Source: Acetobacterium woodii (lineage in GTDB: Bacteria > Bacillota > Clostridia > Eubacteriales > Eubacteriaceae). Taken from it: DNA of 64,000 nucleotides. Where the stretch lies: assembly GCA_016213825.1 (NCBI GenBank), contig JACQZP010000027.1:62001-126000 (forward strand), in the 5' to 3' direction. The notes under the pieces are model-generated. The model was given only the letters and a program-made list of their open reading frames with translations, did no database searches and was not told the origin of the DNA. The translations under genes were made by a program, and so were the position numbers. Below, piece by piece: positions 50,201-58,122 of this stretch; position 1 is the first letter of the stretch, and each line of letters opens with the position of its first letter.

Positions 50201-52028
50201 CTTACTAAATTATGTTATAGATTCCCAAATTTACTATGACGAAGAAATCAAAACACTGTGTCACAGTATTTTAGACTATCTCTATACGATTGTCCCAAAT
50301 GATAAAGAGAATGCAATTAACTGCTTACAAATTCAGAAGATGGATTTGAGAACTGCTCAGGCGGTAAAAATTGATGATAACACCATAGCATTAGTTCCAA
50401 CTATCACAGGCGAAGCAGAAAAGATAACAATTGAAAATGAAAATCTAAGACAGCCTGAAAATTCAATGATATTAATGATTAAAGATTGCTCCGAAAAAAT
50501 CAGTAATAATGAGTTTACATTAAAAGATTGCATTGAGATGATAGAGTTACTGGTTGAAACAAGAAAAAAAGATATTATGCCAGAAGTTTACGATAATGTT
50601 CTTATTGGTTTTATTATAAGGGCTTTAAATGATAAGGAACTTGATGGCGATACCAGAACAAAATTTTGTAATATATGGATAAGTGGTATAGAAACTTATT
50701 TCTCAAATGGGAGTTTTATTTTTGAATATAGTTATAGTTGGGTACTATTTACTCAAATAGAAAACAATATTTGCGATGAAACAAAAAATCGGATTAAGCA
50801 ATTAATAATAGATTTGGTAATGTATAAGGGACAACATGGCGTAGTTTCAGAAATAGCACGTTATGCAAAACGATATTTAGCAACCAATGAGCAACTTGCA
50901 AAGTCAGTATTCAATACTATTGTAAAACTTGCTGAAGATGAAATGAAACATCAAAAATACAATGCTGAATATATGAAAAAACATAGAAAAAAAGAAGAAT
51001 TAGAATTTTTACCAAATAGACAGCCAAAACTCCTAGGCGTTGATTTTTATATAGAAAAAGATAAAAGAAAAAAATATAAAAGCCTACGAGGAGAAATAAT
51101 CAGAGAATATTTATTTAATAATACCAAGCTTGATTTATCAAATTTTGACTTGGATAATTATGATATAGCAACTTTATGTTTTGCTATTAATTGTGGTTTG
51201 TCTCTAAATGATGATTCTTTTGCAGTAATCGTTAAAAAATTTGTTGTGGGCATGATTAATGTGTGGAAAGCAAACCAAAAATCACATCGCTCACATGAAA
51301 TACTTGATGTTCATTCATTGTATGAAGTTATGGAATTCTTTCAAAGGGAACTTGTTGCAAGTAAGATTCGGACATCAATCGCTTTAGACATTCTTTTTAC
51401 AGAAATTGATTATTCAAAATTTACTAGAGAAACCATAGAGTTTTATCTGGACGTATTTGGATCGTTACTTGCATATTATTTTGATTCGCATAGTGACAAA
51501 GGTAACCGAGCTTATTGTGAAAATATTATTCATTCGCTAGAAGATAAGATTATAGTGATAAAAGAAGAAAGGGTGAAGGTCGAATTTTACAAATCGTTAA
51601 TATTGTCAAATACTAGGTACGGTGCCAGCGGAGATTGGAGTAAATGCCCTTCAGGGTATTCTTATCGAGATAAACAATTTTTAAATGATATATTCAGCAA
51701 ATATGGCGGATTTCATTTAAAAGAGATGCTGCATACAATTTATAAACTTCACTTAGATAAATTATTACCGGAGATACTTTTGTCAGTAAGAGATGCATTC
51801 AAGAATGCATCGTTAACAAAACTATTGAGTTCTGATACATTTGAAAAAATAGTGAGGAAGGAAAAAGCAATTGTAATACTAATGGCATCAAAAGCGTTCT
51901 TAGATTTAAGCGACAGCATAAAACAAGATGACGATTTAACAAATGCATTTGAAGAAATCTTAGAAATGCTTGTGGAAATTAATTTCGAAGAAGCGGCAAC
52001 TATTTTAGATGAATTTAGAATTCACTGA
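47250..52028 (+). CDS. SMEK-domain STAND-type NTPase, candidate antiphage protein
   Basis: The product has about 1,592 residues. Residues 1-160 (DERIQFIADYIFAYEEKIKMLN..., YPCVDLISEDKQTYIQVST) resemble the SMEK-type domain with a nuclease-like D...QxS pair. An NTPase follows with Walker A GGAGSGKS (about 226-234), Walker B VIFFIDSLEF (about 281) and VSCRTS, then a winged-helix-like KYDIFEDICFEQHLD as in NACHT/STAND proteins. About 1,050 residues of likely helical sensor follow, without a recognised domain. The TTG at 47250 follows AAAGGGGG by seven bases; an ATG at 47211 is the alternative. The gene is AT-rich, stands alone and lies next to a dead recombinase, all consistent with transfer. 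Confidence 0.75.
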   Translation: MKKSDERIQFIADYIFAYEEKIKMLNINGLFDAAKLFELFAIEAGSLYFGQRLSNLNIDTYTYPCVDLISEDKQTYIQVSTVKDIPTKIRTTLENIRDSKRLEINTLTNVKFFMLNNDSVDKVKDYIGNDQIGNISFVKASDLVTTKDILQKATDNLDFQIALYELLKRETESIKDNSYKLQEAIEDSKAVGLGNIDCKINNEYEIDRSELISKIKADNHNNISIQGGAGSGKSVLCKKIVEEESNLIYARAERFLEETDINNIWGFNVRQTLEYLNDKPVIFFIDSLEFIADSRTKLDLLCVLFECTKKYPSAKTIVSCRTSDKNAFMKIESNYSIYPYEVSELTISEQLAIAKKYPPIKKMLDMNSYTELLKSPFYINLIVSKITDVDNISDENQLREYIWQHVICLDNNEFRKVVESIVFTRAKDFSLGAASSEYDTKILKSLISKGVLVSNGNTVRLKYDIFEDICFEQHLDNEFIKCKGKYNEFFDEIETFGRCIYRRYQIWISNKLFAETNREKFLFELVFSTKMPEAWKKQTEIGLVKSRHCGQFFSEYGQTIIKNGMFNDFIETTNLFAFEINGFYAKLGPYLQLRPSGEGRGSLISLIVENKLYEKDEISRLDLAKICSDYSKLSLKKEKTAKEVCIILEHLIDKYILESEETNYYKLDDIVNDLLITTYQMTEYSKEWIKEFWGRLESYYKCGDRDKQRLAEDIIEDTLKCKHTKLAEHLPKELCNLAEMFWTYSPKKNHNRGNYSFYERERDDRSYQYGLSEKADKYEHGSTRSSVIEDNFFCNLFRENFWEGLNWAISFVNKAISALAGKHEGGLFTYEINFIKDNLRKSYIGMPEMWLATVEEHRMPMVISDLLFCLKEELRSVIENDAVVDKETAKFANNVRKLIYDKSNNIALLAIIADIGIEFRKKLPGYALDLTTNIDIIHHDLTRQALLTKNPVKEMLEKQILMTMGMPSSLLPDRYNKKNAKQYDLLNYVIDSQIYYDEEIKTLCHSILDYLYTIVPNDKENAINCLQIQKMDLRTAQAVKIDDNTIALVPTITGEAEKITIENENLRQPENSMILMIKDCSEKISNNEFTLKDCIEMIELLVETRKKDIMPEVYDNVLIGFIIRALNDKELDGDTRTKFCNIWISGIETYFSNGSFIFEYSYSWVLFTQIENNICDETKNRIKQLIIDLVMYKGQHGVVSEIARYAKRYLATNEQLAKSVFNTIVKLAEDEMKHQKYNAEYMKKHRKKEELEFLPNRQPKLLGVDFYIEKDKRKKYKSLRGEIIREYLFNNTKLDLSNFDLDNYDIATLCFAINCGLSLNDDSFAVIVKKFVVGMINVWKANQKSHRSHEILDVHSLYEVMEFFQRELVASKIRTSIALDILFTEIDYSKFTRETIEFYLDVFGSLLAYYFDSHSDKGNRAYCENIIHSLEDKIIVIKEERVKVEFYKSLILSNTRYGASGDWSKCPSGYSYRDKQFLNDIFSKYGGFHLKEMLHTIYKLHLDKLLPEILLSVRDAFKNASLTKLLSSDTFEKIVRKEKAIVILMASKAFLDLSDSIKQDDDLTNAFEEILEMLVEINFEEAATILDEFRIH

Positions 52029-52151
52029 TCTTTTCCAGCGTTAACTAATATTATTCAATTCATAAAAACGATGATAAGACGAATAACTCTATAGCTAGCA
52101 CATAAAAGCTATCGTGAAACTATGATGAAAAGTGGCTCGTAATTAATCCGT

Positions 52152-52178
52152 ATGACAAGGGGACGTTTCGTCTGTCAT
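52152..52178 (+). repeat. REP-like palindrome 1
   Basis: The 27-bp element begins ATGACAAGGGGACG, continues TTTCG and ends TCTGTCAT. Ends ATGACA/TGTCAT pair. Same family as the copies next to the RAYT gene. Confidence 0.85.
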
Positions 52179-52358
52179 ATCATGGGCAACAAATCCCACA
52201 AACTACGAGAATTATTGATAAAAAGAAAGACTATCTGAACCGATAGGTTCAACAGGAAATTGAGGGAAGTATCCTTTAATTGCTCTATACCCTGGAATTG
52301 GCGAAAATGATGATAGAGCAAGCATTGTTCATGTGAGTATTTCGGTCGTGATTTCCAC

Positions 52359-52390
52359 CCAGTCCGGATATTCATTCCGACTGGTTTTTT
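52359..52390 (+). terminator. terminator-like hairpin
   Basis: CCAGTCCGGA pairs with TTCCGACTGG (one bulge) and six T follow. Confidence 0.6.
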
Positions 52391-52408
52391 CAACCGAAAT
52401 ATTTATTT

Positions 52409-52435
52409 ATGACAAACGAAGCGTCCCTGTGTCAT
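52409..52435 (-). repeat. REP-like palindrome 2 (inverted)
   Basis: On the minus strand it begins ATGACACAGGGACG and ends CTTCGTTTGTCAT, 27 bp. It faces REP 1 across 230 bases. Confidence 0.85.
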
Positions 52436-52471
52436 TTTCCAACATTATTATATCAGGAACTTGAAGTAGGA

Positions 52472-52600
52472 ATGATTGAATGCTCTACTTGGTTTCACGA
52501 TCAAGCAAGAGAAATTAATAGAACTGTGCATTATTTAGAGCAATTTCAAGAATATGTTGATTTTTTTGAAAGTTGTTGCAATCAAAATAGAGTAAAGTAA
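52472..52600 (+). CDS. short open frame, probable gene fragment
   Basis: The 42-residue frame (MIECSTWFHDQAREINRTVH...) reads like folded protein rather than noise, with aromatic and helical content, but has no good ribosome binding site and begins just after a REP element. It may be the 3' end of a gene whose front was lost. No family is recognised. Confidence 0.25.
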   Translation: MIECSTWFHDQAREINRTVHYLEQFQEYVDFFESCCNQNRVK

Positions 52601-52833
52601 AAAGCAGTTACTACAAAAAAACCTTTATGTAGCGAAAGTATTTTGATAATGATAAAATTGTTGGACTGCACAATTTAAGTTTTTATTTGATGCTCTGATG
52701 CAGATAAACATACTGACAGAGGCTCATTTTCAAGAGAACCGTGGAATAAAATTATATATGATTTTCTATTTTAAAACATAATTAAGGAAAAATTCATAAG
52801 AAGGACCGGAATATTAACGAGAAAAAGGAAGAA

Positions 52834-54156
52834 ATGATCAAGATGCAGAGTTTTTTAAAATTTAAAAACAAAATTAGTGATATTTTAATCATTGAATATG
52901 TTTATTTTTTACAATGTATATTGTCTATATATTTGGTACTTGGGGTATCTGAGAATTATAATATTATAGGCATAATAAATATAACTGTTTTTGCGATAAT
53001 GGTGATATGCATTTTAGAGGCTTTTGTTTATTGGAATAACAATCAACATGAGATTAATAAAATAGTTTTATTTTCAAAAGTAATTCTATCTTCAATGATA
53101 ATTTGGGTATACCTCATTAACATAGGAATAATCAAAATTTATCAGCGTTTTAAAGCGATATCAAATATGGAACAGCTAAAGCCCATTGAAATAATTACTA
53201 TAATGAGCTGCTTTTTATTAATAATTATTCTAATATTATTTCATGCAAAGTATAGTGGTTTTATTGAAAAACAATGGATCTCTCTTATTTTTTGTTTGTT
53301 TCTATTAGTTTGGATTGTATTTGGATTTTTTTATTATGTAATAGAATATTACGGGGTAAGTGAATCATTTTCCTACAGTGATGGATTTGTAGGAGAAAAC
53401 AATGTAGATAGTATGAACATATTGAAAATAAATGAAATCTCTAAGAAAGAACTTATCGAATTAATAGTTCGCAAAAAAGATTATATTAATGAGAAATTAA
53501 AACTTGAAGTAAATGGTCAAATTTTGTTTTTTACAGAAGAAAAAATTGGAGAAAATTGGGGTGACTATTATTATGAAAATTATATTGATAAATATAATGC
53601 ATTTGACATAATAAATATTGAACCTATAACTATTAACCAAGGATATTTGACAGAAGATTCAGGATTTTATAATAGTGATGACTATTTGAATTTTTTTAAA
53701 AAAGACTGCCTTTGTGTAACAGTAAGATTATTTAATTCAAATGTAAATCAACTTGAAGGGGCAATATCTAAAGAAAAGTATGATTCTAATGTTGAATATA
53801 GTAATAAAGATTTCGAGGATATAGTATTACTTTTTGAAAGTGATAATTATTATAATTATTGCATAATGTCAAGTGTGTCGAAAAATCTGTTTTTAGATTG
53901 TTTGTCTGAATCAAACACACTTTTAGATAATATGATAAGTGATATTAGAATGGGCATAAAAGATTATCCTACCAGCATAATTGATTATTTATATTATAGC
54001 GGAATAATAATAACTACAGTTGGTTTTGGAGATATGACACCAATTTCGAAAGAGGCAAAGATTTTATCTAATATTGAGGCACTGCTAGGTCTAGTAATTA
54101 TGGGAATTTTTATTGCAAAGGCTTTTGATAATGTGGGAGAAAAGAAAAAAAGGTAG
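52834..54156 (+). CDS. six-TM potassium channel-like protein with large pre-pore insertion
   Basis: The 440-residue protein has five hydrophobic helices in the first 170 residues (about 17-38, 44-62, 77-98, 118-136 and 148-168), then about 200 polar residues (170-370). The potassium selectivity filter TTVGFGD lies at 394-400 and a final TM (LLGLVIMGIFIAKAF) at about 412-428. In ordinary channels the filter follows the outer helix within 30-40 residues, so the insertion is unusual and is predicted to be outside the cell. No cytosolic RCK domain is present. The gene is strongly AT-rich. Confidence 0.75.
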   Translation: MIKMQSFLKFKNKISDILIIEYVYFLQCILSIYLVLGVSENYNIIGIINITVFAIMVICILEAFVYWNNNQHEINKIVLFSKVILSSMIIWVYLINIGIIKIYQRFKAISNMEQLKPIEIITIMSCFLLIIILILFHAKYSGFIEKQWISLIFCLFLLVWIVFGFFYYVIEYYGVSESFSYSDGFVGENNVDSMNILKINEISKKELIELIVRKKDYINEKLKLEVNGQILFFTEEKIGENWGDYYYENYIDKYNAFDIINIEPITINQGYLTEDSGFYNSDDYLNFFKKDCLCVTVRLFNSNVNQLEGAISKEKYDSNVEYSNKDFEDIVLLFESDNYYNYCIMSSVSKNLFLDCLSESNTLLDNMISDIRMGIKDYPTSIIDYLYYSGIIITTVGFGDMTPISKEAKILSNIEALLGLVIMGIFIAKAFDNVGEKKKR

Positions 54157-54215
54157 TGTCAATAATTTTTCGCAAAAATGGAAACAGCCGTTTGGGAAAT
54201 AAATATGACACAGGC

Positions 54216-54242
54216 ATGACACGGGGACGCTTCGTTTGTCAT
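54216..54242 (+). repeat. REP-like palindrome 3
   Basis: The 27-bp element begins ATGACACGGGGACG and ends CTTCGTTTGTCAT. It is preceded by a half copy (ATGACACAGGC) and lies about 50 bases before the broken RAYT copy. Confidence 0.88.
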
Positions 54243-54292
54243 GGGTATCAATCTGTGATATGTTTAAAAATAATCAAGAGTTGAAATCGAAA

Positions 54293-54484
54293 ATGGAAAG
54301 ACAAGCTCGGGTTGAAAGCGCAACCGTAATTTACCATGTGATGTTGAAGGGACAGGATGGGCGTAATATTTTTCTGGATGATGCGGATCTATCTTTATTG
54401 AAAAACTGGGTAAAGCCACAGAAACCGGCGGGTTTCAATTGTATGGCTATTGTCTGATGGTTCAACCACGTTCATCTAGCTGAT
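54293..54484 (+). pseudogene. truncated copy of the RAYT transposase 5' end
   Basis: The frame starts MERQARVESATVIYHVMLKGQDGRNIFLDDAD and matches the first 55 or so residues of the intact RAYT at 54581. It then loses frame; the shifted frame still reads TGGFQLYGYCLM before stopping near the position of the HUH motif. With REP 3 upstream it is a tandem partial duplication of the REP-RAYT unit. Confidence 0.85.
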
Positions 54485-54501
54485 CAAAGTATGACAAGGG
54501 C

Positions 54502-54528
54502 ATGACAAGGGGACGTTTCGTTTGTCAT
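54502..54528 (+). repeat. REP-like palindrome 4 (left of RAYT)
   Basis: The 27-bp element begins ATGACAAGGGGACG and ends TTTCGTTTGTCAT. It has the same half-copy (ATGACAAGGGC) in front as REP 3 and lies 52 bases before the RAYT start. Confidence 0.9.
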
Positions 54529-54580
54529 ATTCGTCAATCTCTGATATACTTGAAAAAAATAACAGGAGGTGAAATCAGAA

Positions 54581-55336
54581 ATGGCAAGACAGGCACGGGT
54601 TAAAAGCACAACCGGAATTTATCATGTAATACTGAAAGGTCTGGATGGACGAAATATTTTTTTGGATGACTCGGATCGATCAATTTTTATAGAAAAGCTC
54701 AATAAAGCCAGAGAAACTGGTGGTTTTCAGTTATACGCCTATTGTCTCATGGATAACCACGTTCATCTGCTGATCAAAGAAGGCGAAGAATTAGGAACCA
54801 GTATCAAACGGATTACCGTAGGATATGTTCAATTGCACAACAATAAATACGGACGAATCGGTCACCTTTTTCAGAATCGTTTTAGCAGTGAAGTTGTCGA
54901 AGAGGAACAGTATCTAATGGCGGTGGTTCGGTACATTCACCGTAATCCCTTAAACGCAGGAATGGTTGCTCGATTGGAAGAATATCCATGGAGCAGTTAT
55001 GATAAAGTTATCCAAGCCTATCAGGTAAATTCGACTACACTTGATATTGAAATCATCAAAGATTATTTTCCGACGGCTGCAGATTTTGTTCGTTTTTCGG
55101 AGGAGGAAAATCAGGATGAATGTCTGGAAATCAATCAAAAAATCAGATGGTGTGATTCACAGCTTGCTGATATGCTGAGACAGAACAGCGAATATCAGAA
55201 TCTGGGCGAATTGTCTGTTGACAAGCGAAACCGGTTGATCAAACAGATTCAGCAGGAAACTGGCAGCAGTATCCGTCAATTGAGTCGGGTACTGGGACTG
55301 GGTAAGATGATGGTGGAACAGGCATTGAAGGGGTGA
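54581..55336 (+). CDS. REP-associated tyrosine transposase (RAYT, Y1_Tnp/IS200-like)
   Basis: The 251-residue protein starts ARQARVKSTTGIYHVILKG and has the HUH metal motif DNHVHLLIK at about 66-74, the GHLFQNRFSSE segment and RYIHRNPLNAG around the catalytic helix. A C-terminal HTH (IRQLSRVLGLGKMMVEQAL) follows. RAYTs are domesticated single-strand transposases thought to move and maintain REP palindromes. REP copies in opposite orientation flank the gene, at 54502 and at 55339 right after the stop. The ATG is chosen over a GTG four codons upstream that abuts AGGAGG. Confidence 0.9.
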   Translation: MARQARVKSTTGIYHVILKGLDGRNIFLDDSDRSIFIEKLNKARETGGFQLYAYCLMDNHVHLLIKEGEELGTSIKRITVGYVQLHNNKYGRIGHLFQNRFSSEVVEEEQYLMAVVRYIHRNPLNAGMVARLEEYPWSSYDKVIQAYQVNSTTLDIEIIKDYFPTAADFVRFSEEENQDECLEINQKIRWCDSQLADMLRQNSEYQNLGELSVDKRNRLIKQIQQETGSSIRQLSRVLGLGKMMVEQALKG

Positions 55337-55338
55337 AT

Positions 55339-55365
55339 ATGAAGAACGAAACGTCCCCTCATCAT
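55339..55365 (-). repeat. REP-like palindrome 5 (right of RAYT, inverted)
   Basis: On the minus strand it begins ATGATGAGGGGACG and ends TTTCGTTCTTCAT, 27 bp. It starts two bases after the RAYT stop and mirrors REP 4. Confidence 0.85.
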
Positions 55366-55399
55366 ATGTTTATACGAAAAAAGAAGGGGCTGTGCTGTT

Positions 55400-55840
55400 A
55401 TGAAGAAATACATTAGCATTATAATTTCAGCTTTACTTATTATCTTAGCTATTTACACTGTAAATTATATTTCAAATCCGGAACGTCAAATAAAAAAATT
55501 TGTAAGTGAAAATAGTAAAGAATTGGTGACTATTGCGGAATCACATCTAAATTCTGATACAACAATAGAAACATATAAGGACGTAAAAGTTGAGCAAGTT
55601 TTTAGTGGGAACAATGAAATTGTGCAGTTTTTTTACGATGGGAAAGGAATTGCGCCAGCTTCTAAATATTATGGTTTTTATTACTCACCAGATGACGTTC
55701 CGGCAGCATATCAAAATACGAATTTCAACCTTGCTTATGTATCGGATAATGAATGGAAATGGTCAGAGGACGGTACAGATAATGGTGGTCGAACAATAAG
55801 AATTATAGAGAACTGGTTTTATTATGAAGCATGGTTTTAG
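55400..55840 (+). CDS. hypothetical secreted or membrane-anchored protein
   Basis: The 146-residue product has an N-terminal hydrophobic helix (YISIIISALLIILAIYTVNYI) without a lipobox cysteine. A soluble, aromatic-rich domain follows (FFYDGKGIAPASKYYGFYYSPDDVP, WKWSEDGTDNGGRTIRI). This pattern occurs in small Firmicutes proteins of unknown function. It lies between REP elements as a single gene, with an AAGGGGCTG ribosome binding site. Confidence 0.7.
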   Translation: MKKYISIIISALLIILAIYTVNYISNPERQIKKFVSENSKELVTIAESHLNSDTTIETYKDVKVEQVFSGNNEIVQFFYDGKGIAPASKYYGFYYSPDDVPAAYQNTNFNLAYVSDNEWKWSEDGTDNGGRTIRIIENWFYYEAWF

Positions 55841-56161
55841 AATGGCAAAATCTAATTTGGTAAAACATGCCTATTCGAATGAAGACGTTTCAGGATGTTT
55901 TGAGCCTTGAGCGAAACGGAAGTATGACGTCGGGGCGTTTCTTTTGTCATGCCTAATCATGATGATTATATATTTAACGAATGAGTGCTTGATTAAAATG
56001 ACATGAATTGCTATGGTATAATTAATTTTTCAAAATTATTAATACATAGTCGCAAAGACGAAGATTTAATAGTCACAGATAGTGATTTAATTGCATTTAA
56101 GATTGCGACATAATACTTATTAATTAATAGTAAGTTGCTTTGCATAAGGAAGGGTTTAAAG
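55841..56161. other. intergenic stretch with one REP
   Basis: It contains REP 6 (55924-55950) and an AT-rich remainder with GTATAATTAA near 56015-56024 that may serve as a -10 for the next gene. No coding frame is supported. Confidence 0.5.
55924..55950 (+). repeat. REP-like palindrome 6
   Basis: A diverged 27-bp copy: ATGACGTCGGGGCG at the start and TTTCTTTTGTCAT at the end. Confidence 0.75.
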
Positions 56162-56716
56162 ATGGTTAAGGATCATTTAGGAAAGAGTTATAAGAGCATT
56201 AAAGAGATGTGTTCAGCATACAATATCAGTTATGCAGTTTTTCTTGATAGAAGAAGCCTAAATTGGTCTTTAGAAGATTGTTTAACGGTTATAGTAGTAG
56301 ACCATAACGGCAGAGGCTATAAATCAGAAGAAGATATGTGTAACTATTGGGGTGTTAAGTATTATGTGTTTAAAGATAGACTTTCTGAAAATTGGACATT
56401 AGAAGAGGCTTTGGAAGGTAGACAACCGGATAGGATTAAGGATCATCGCGACAGGGGGTTTAAAACAAAGTCTGAAATGTGTTTGCATTGGGGTGTTAAG
56501 GAGTATGTTTTTAATGATCGGATGAAGGATGGGTGGTCATTAGAAGAAGCTTTAGAAGGTAAAAATCCGAATACGGTAGTTGATCATTTGGGTAAGAAGT
56601 ATGACACCGAGAAAGATATGTGTGCTTATTGGGGAATGAAAAGCTATATCTTTAAAGATCGAATAAAAGATGGTTGGAGTTTGGAAGAAGCTTTGACGAT
56701 ACCATATAAGTTGTAG
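56162..56716 (+). CDS. protein made of four ~46-residue repeats
   Basis: I do not recognise a named family. The 184-residue product is four tandem repeats with the pattern DHxGxxYxSxxDMCxxWGVxxYVFxDRxxxGWSLEEAL, the first one most diverged. The motif reads like a small helical unit with an HTH-like turn between two helices, as in DNA-binding repeats of phage and homing-endonuclease proteins. The ATG at 56162 follows GGAAGGG by seven bases and is preferred to one nine codons earlier. Confidence 0.75.
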   Translation: MVKDHLGKSYKSIKEMCSAYNISYAVFLDRRSLNWSLEDCLTVIVVDHNGRGYKSEEDMCNYWGVKYYVFKDRLSENWTLEEALEGRQPDRIKDHRDRGFKTKSEMCLHWGVKEYVFNDRMKDGWSLEEALEGKNPNTVVDHLGKKYDTEKDMCAYWGMKSYIFKDRIKDGWSLEEALTIPYKL

Positions 56717-56825
56717 TAAGTAAGCGTTAGGGAACCCGTATTGAAAAAATGGTTATATGAAACGTTCCCTCGTCGTTCAGGACGACGCTTTGTGCCCTGA
56801 GAGAAAGAAAGAAATGGTTAAATAA

Positions 56826-57470
56826 ATGAACAAAATAATTAAGATTAGGAATGAAGAAGAAGCAGATTATCAGAGAGTAGAAGAAATCACCAGGAAATCC
56901 TTTTGGAATTTATATATTCCAGGGTGTAATGAACACTATTTAGTGCATGTTATGCGAGCTCACGAAGACTTTCTGTCGGAGTTGGATCTGGTGATTGAAG
57001 TTGATAATCAGATTATTGGGAATATCATGTATACGAAAGCAAAACTCATTGATGAATCTGGGGCAGAAAAAGACATCCTTACGTTCGGTCCCATTTGCAT
57101 TTTGCCGGAATATCAGAGAGAGGGGTATGGAAAGATACTATTGGAGTATTCCTTTGAACAGGCTGTCGCACTTGGTTATGATGTGATTGTAATATTTGGA
57201 AATCCGAATAATTATGTAAGTCGCGGTTTTAAGAGTTGCAAAAAGTATAATATCTGTCTTGAAAATGATATCTATCCGTCAGCAATGATGGTAAAAGAAC
57301 TTAAACCAGCTGTCTTGGATGGAAGAAAATGGGTTTACCGTCAAAGTCCGGTATTTGAGATCGATGAACAAGAAGCTGAGCGTTTTGACGCGGTTTTGGA
57401 AAGGTTGGAGAAAAAATACCAGCCAAGCCAGGAAGAATTTTTTATTCACAGCCATTCGATGATCCAGTGA
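56826..57470 (+). CDS. GNAT family N-acetyltransferase
   Basis: The 214-residue protein has the acetyl-CoA loop ILPEYQREGYGKILLEYSFEQA (about 98-119) with the Q/R-x-x-G-x-G/A pattern, and the GNPNNYVSRGFKSCKKY segment common in YhbS-like acetyltransferases. A C-terminal extension of about 60 residues follows. The substrate cannot be inferred. It stands alone between REP-type spacers. Confidence 0.88.
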   Translation: MNKIIKIRNEEEADYQRVEEITRKSFWNLYIPGCNEHYLVHVMRAHEDFLSELDLVIEVDNQIIGNIMYTKAKLIDESGAEKDILTFGPICILPEYQREGYGKILLEYSFEQAVALGYDVIVIFGNPNNYVSRGFKSCKKYNICLENDIYPSAMMVKELKPAVLDGRKWVYRQSPVFEIDEQEAERFDAVLERLEKKYQPSQEEFFIHSHSMIQ

Positions 57471-57530
57471 GTTTGCCATACGGAAATTCTGGATCGTTCA
57501 AAAAGAAGGTTCTCGCTAAGTAAACTGCCT

Positions 57531-57559
57531 ATGACAGGTGGGGATGCTTCGCTTGCCAT
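57531..57559 (+). repeat. REP-like palindrome 7 (diverged)
   Basis: A 29-bp version with ATGACAGGTGGGGATG at the start and CTTCGCTTGCCAT at the end. Confidence 0.7.
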
Positions 57560-57599
57560 ACATTAAAACAGATAAATTAAATTTGTTGGAGGCAAAAGG

Positions 57600-58079
57600 A
57601 TGAAAACTCTAAATAAACGAATCGAGGCGTATACGCACCAGTTGCAGCTAAGCGAAATCCAAATTGCGTACAAAGGGATATTAGCGTTTATCGGTCAATT
57701 AAGAGCCGCTTTAATTAAAAAATACCCCCATTACGATGTCAGTAACATCTATCAGGGATATCTGGATATGTCCTATTTTTCTTTGAGTACGAAGCCATTA
57801 AAAGATAAAGGGTTAAAAATTGCGATTGTGTATTTACATGAAAAAGGGAGCTTTGAAGTATGGCTTTCTGCTCGGAATCGAGATATTGCCAAGACCTATA
57901 AATCGATACTGGATAGTCTTTCAGAAGAAATAAATGTATTTCATGATCACAATAATCAGGATGCTATTGTAGAATGCGTATTGACACCGACACCTGATTT
58001 TGAAGATCAGGCTCAGTTGATCAATACGATTGATCAAGGTGTCGAAAATTTTTTTTCGGAGATAATCAGTCGCTTATAA
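57600..58079 (+). CDS. DUF7000-type conserved protein
   Basis: The 159-residue protein has no TM or signal. It begins with a helical KTLNKRIEAYTHQLQLSEIQIAYKGILAFIGQLRAAL and continues with mixed strands (KIAIVYLHEKGSFEVWLSARNRDIAK). It resembles small cytosolic proteins annotated DUF7000 in Firmicutes; the name is from memory. The function is unknown. TTGGAGG lies upstream of the ATG. Confidence 0.65.
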   Translation: MKTLNKRIEAYTHQLQLSEIQIAYKGILAFIGQLRAALIKKYPHYDVSNIYQGYLDMSYFSLSTKPLKDKGLKIAIVYLHEKGSFEVWLSARNRDIAKTYKSILDSLSEEINVFHDHNNQDAIVECVLTPTPDFEDQAQLINTIDQGVENFFSEIISRL

Positions 58080-58122
58080 TAAAAGTTTAGGTTGCCTATG
58101 CATGATAAGAAGGGGAATAAAA

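Larger units (their letters stand above)
52029..52833. other. intergenic stretch with an inverted REP pair and gene debris
   Basis: Two REP palindromes in opposite orientation (52152-52178 and 52409-52435) bracket 230 bases without a credible frame, a layout like a BIME. A terminator-like hairpin lies at 52359-52390. A short open frame at 52472-52600 looks like debris. The last 200 bases before the channel gene are AT-rich and show no clear feature beyond a possible ribosome binding site. Confidence 0.6.

Noticed and set aside
56755-56805. possible further REP copy
   Set aside because: It has GAAACGTTCCC and GACGACGCTTTG pieces but not the paired ATGAC/GTCAT ends, so it is too degenerate to call.
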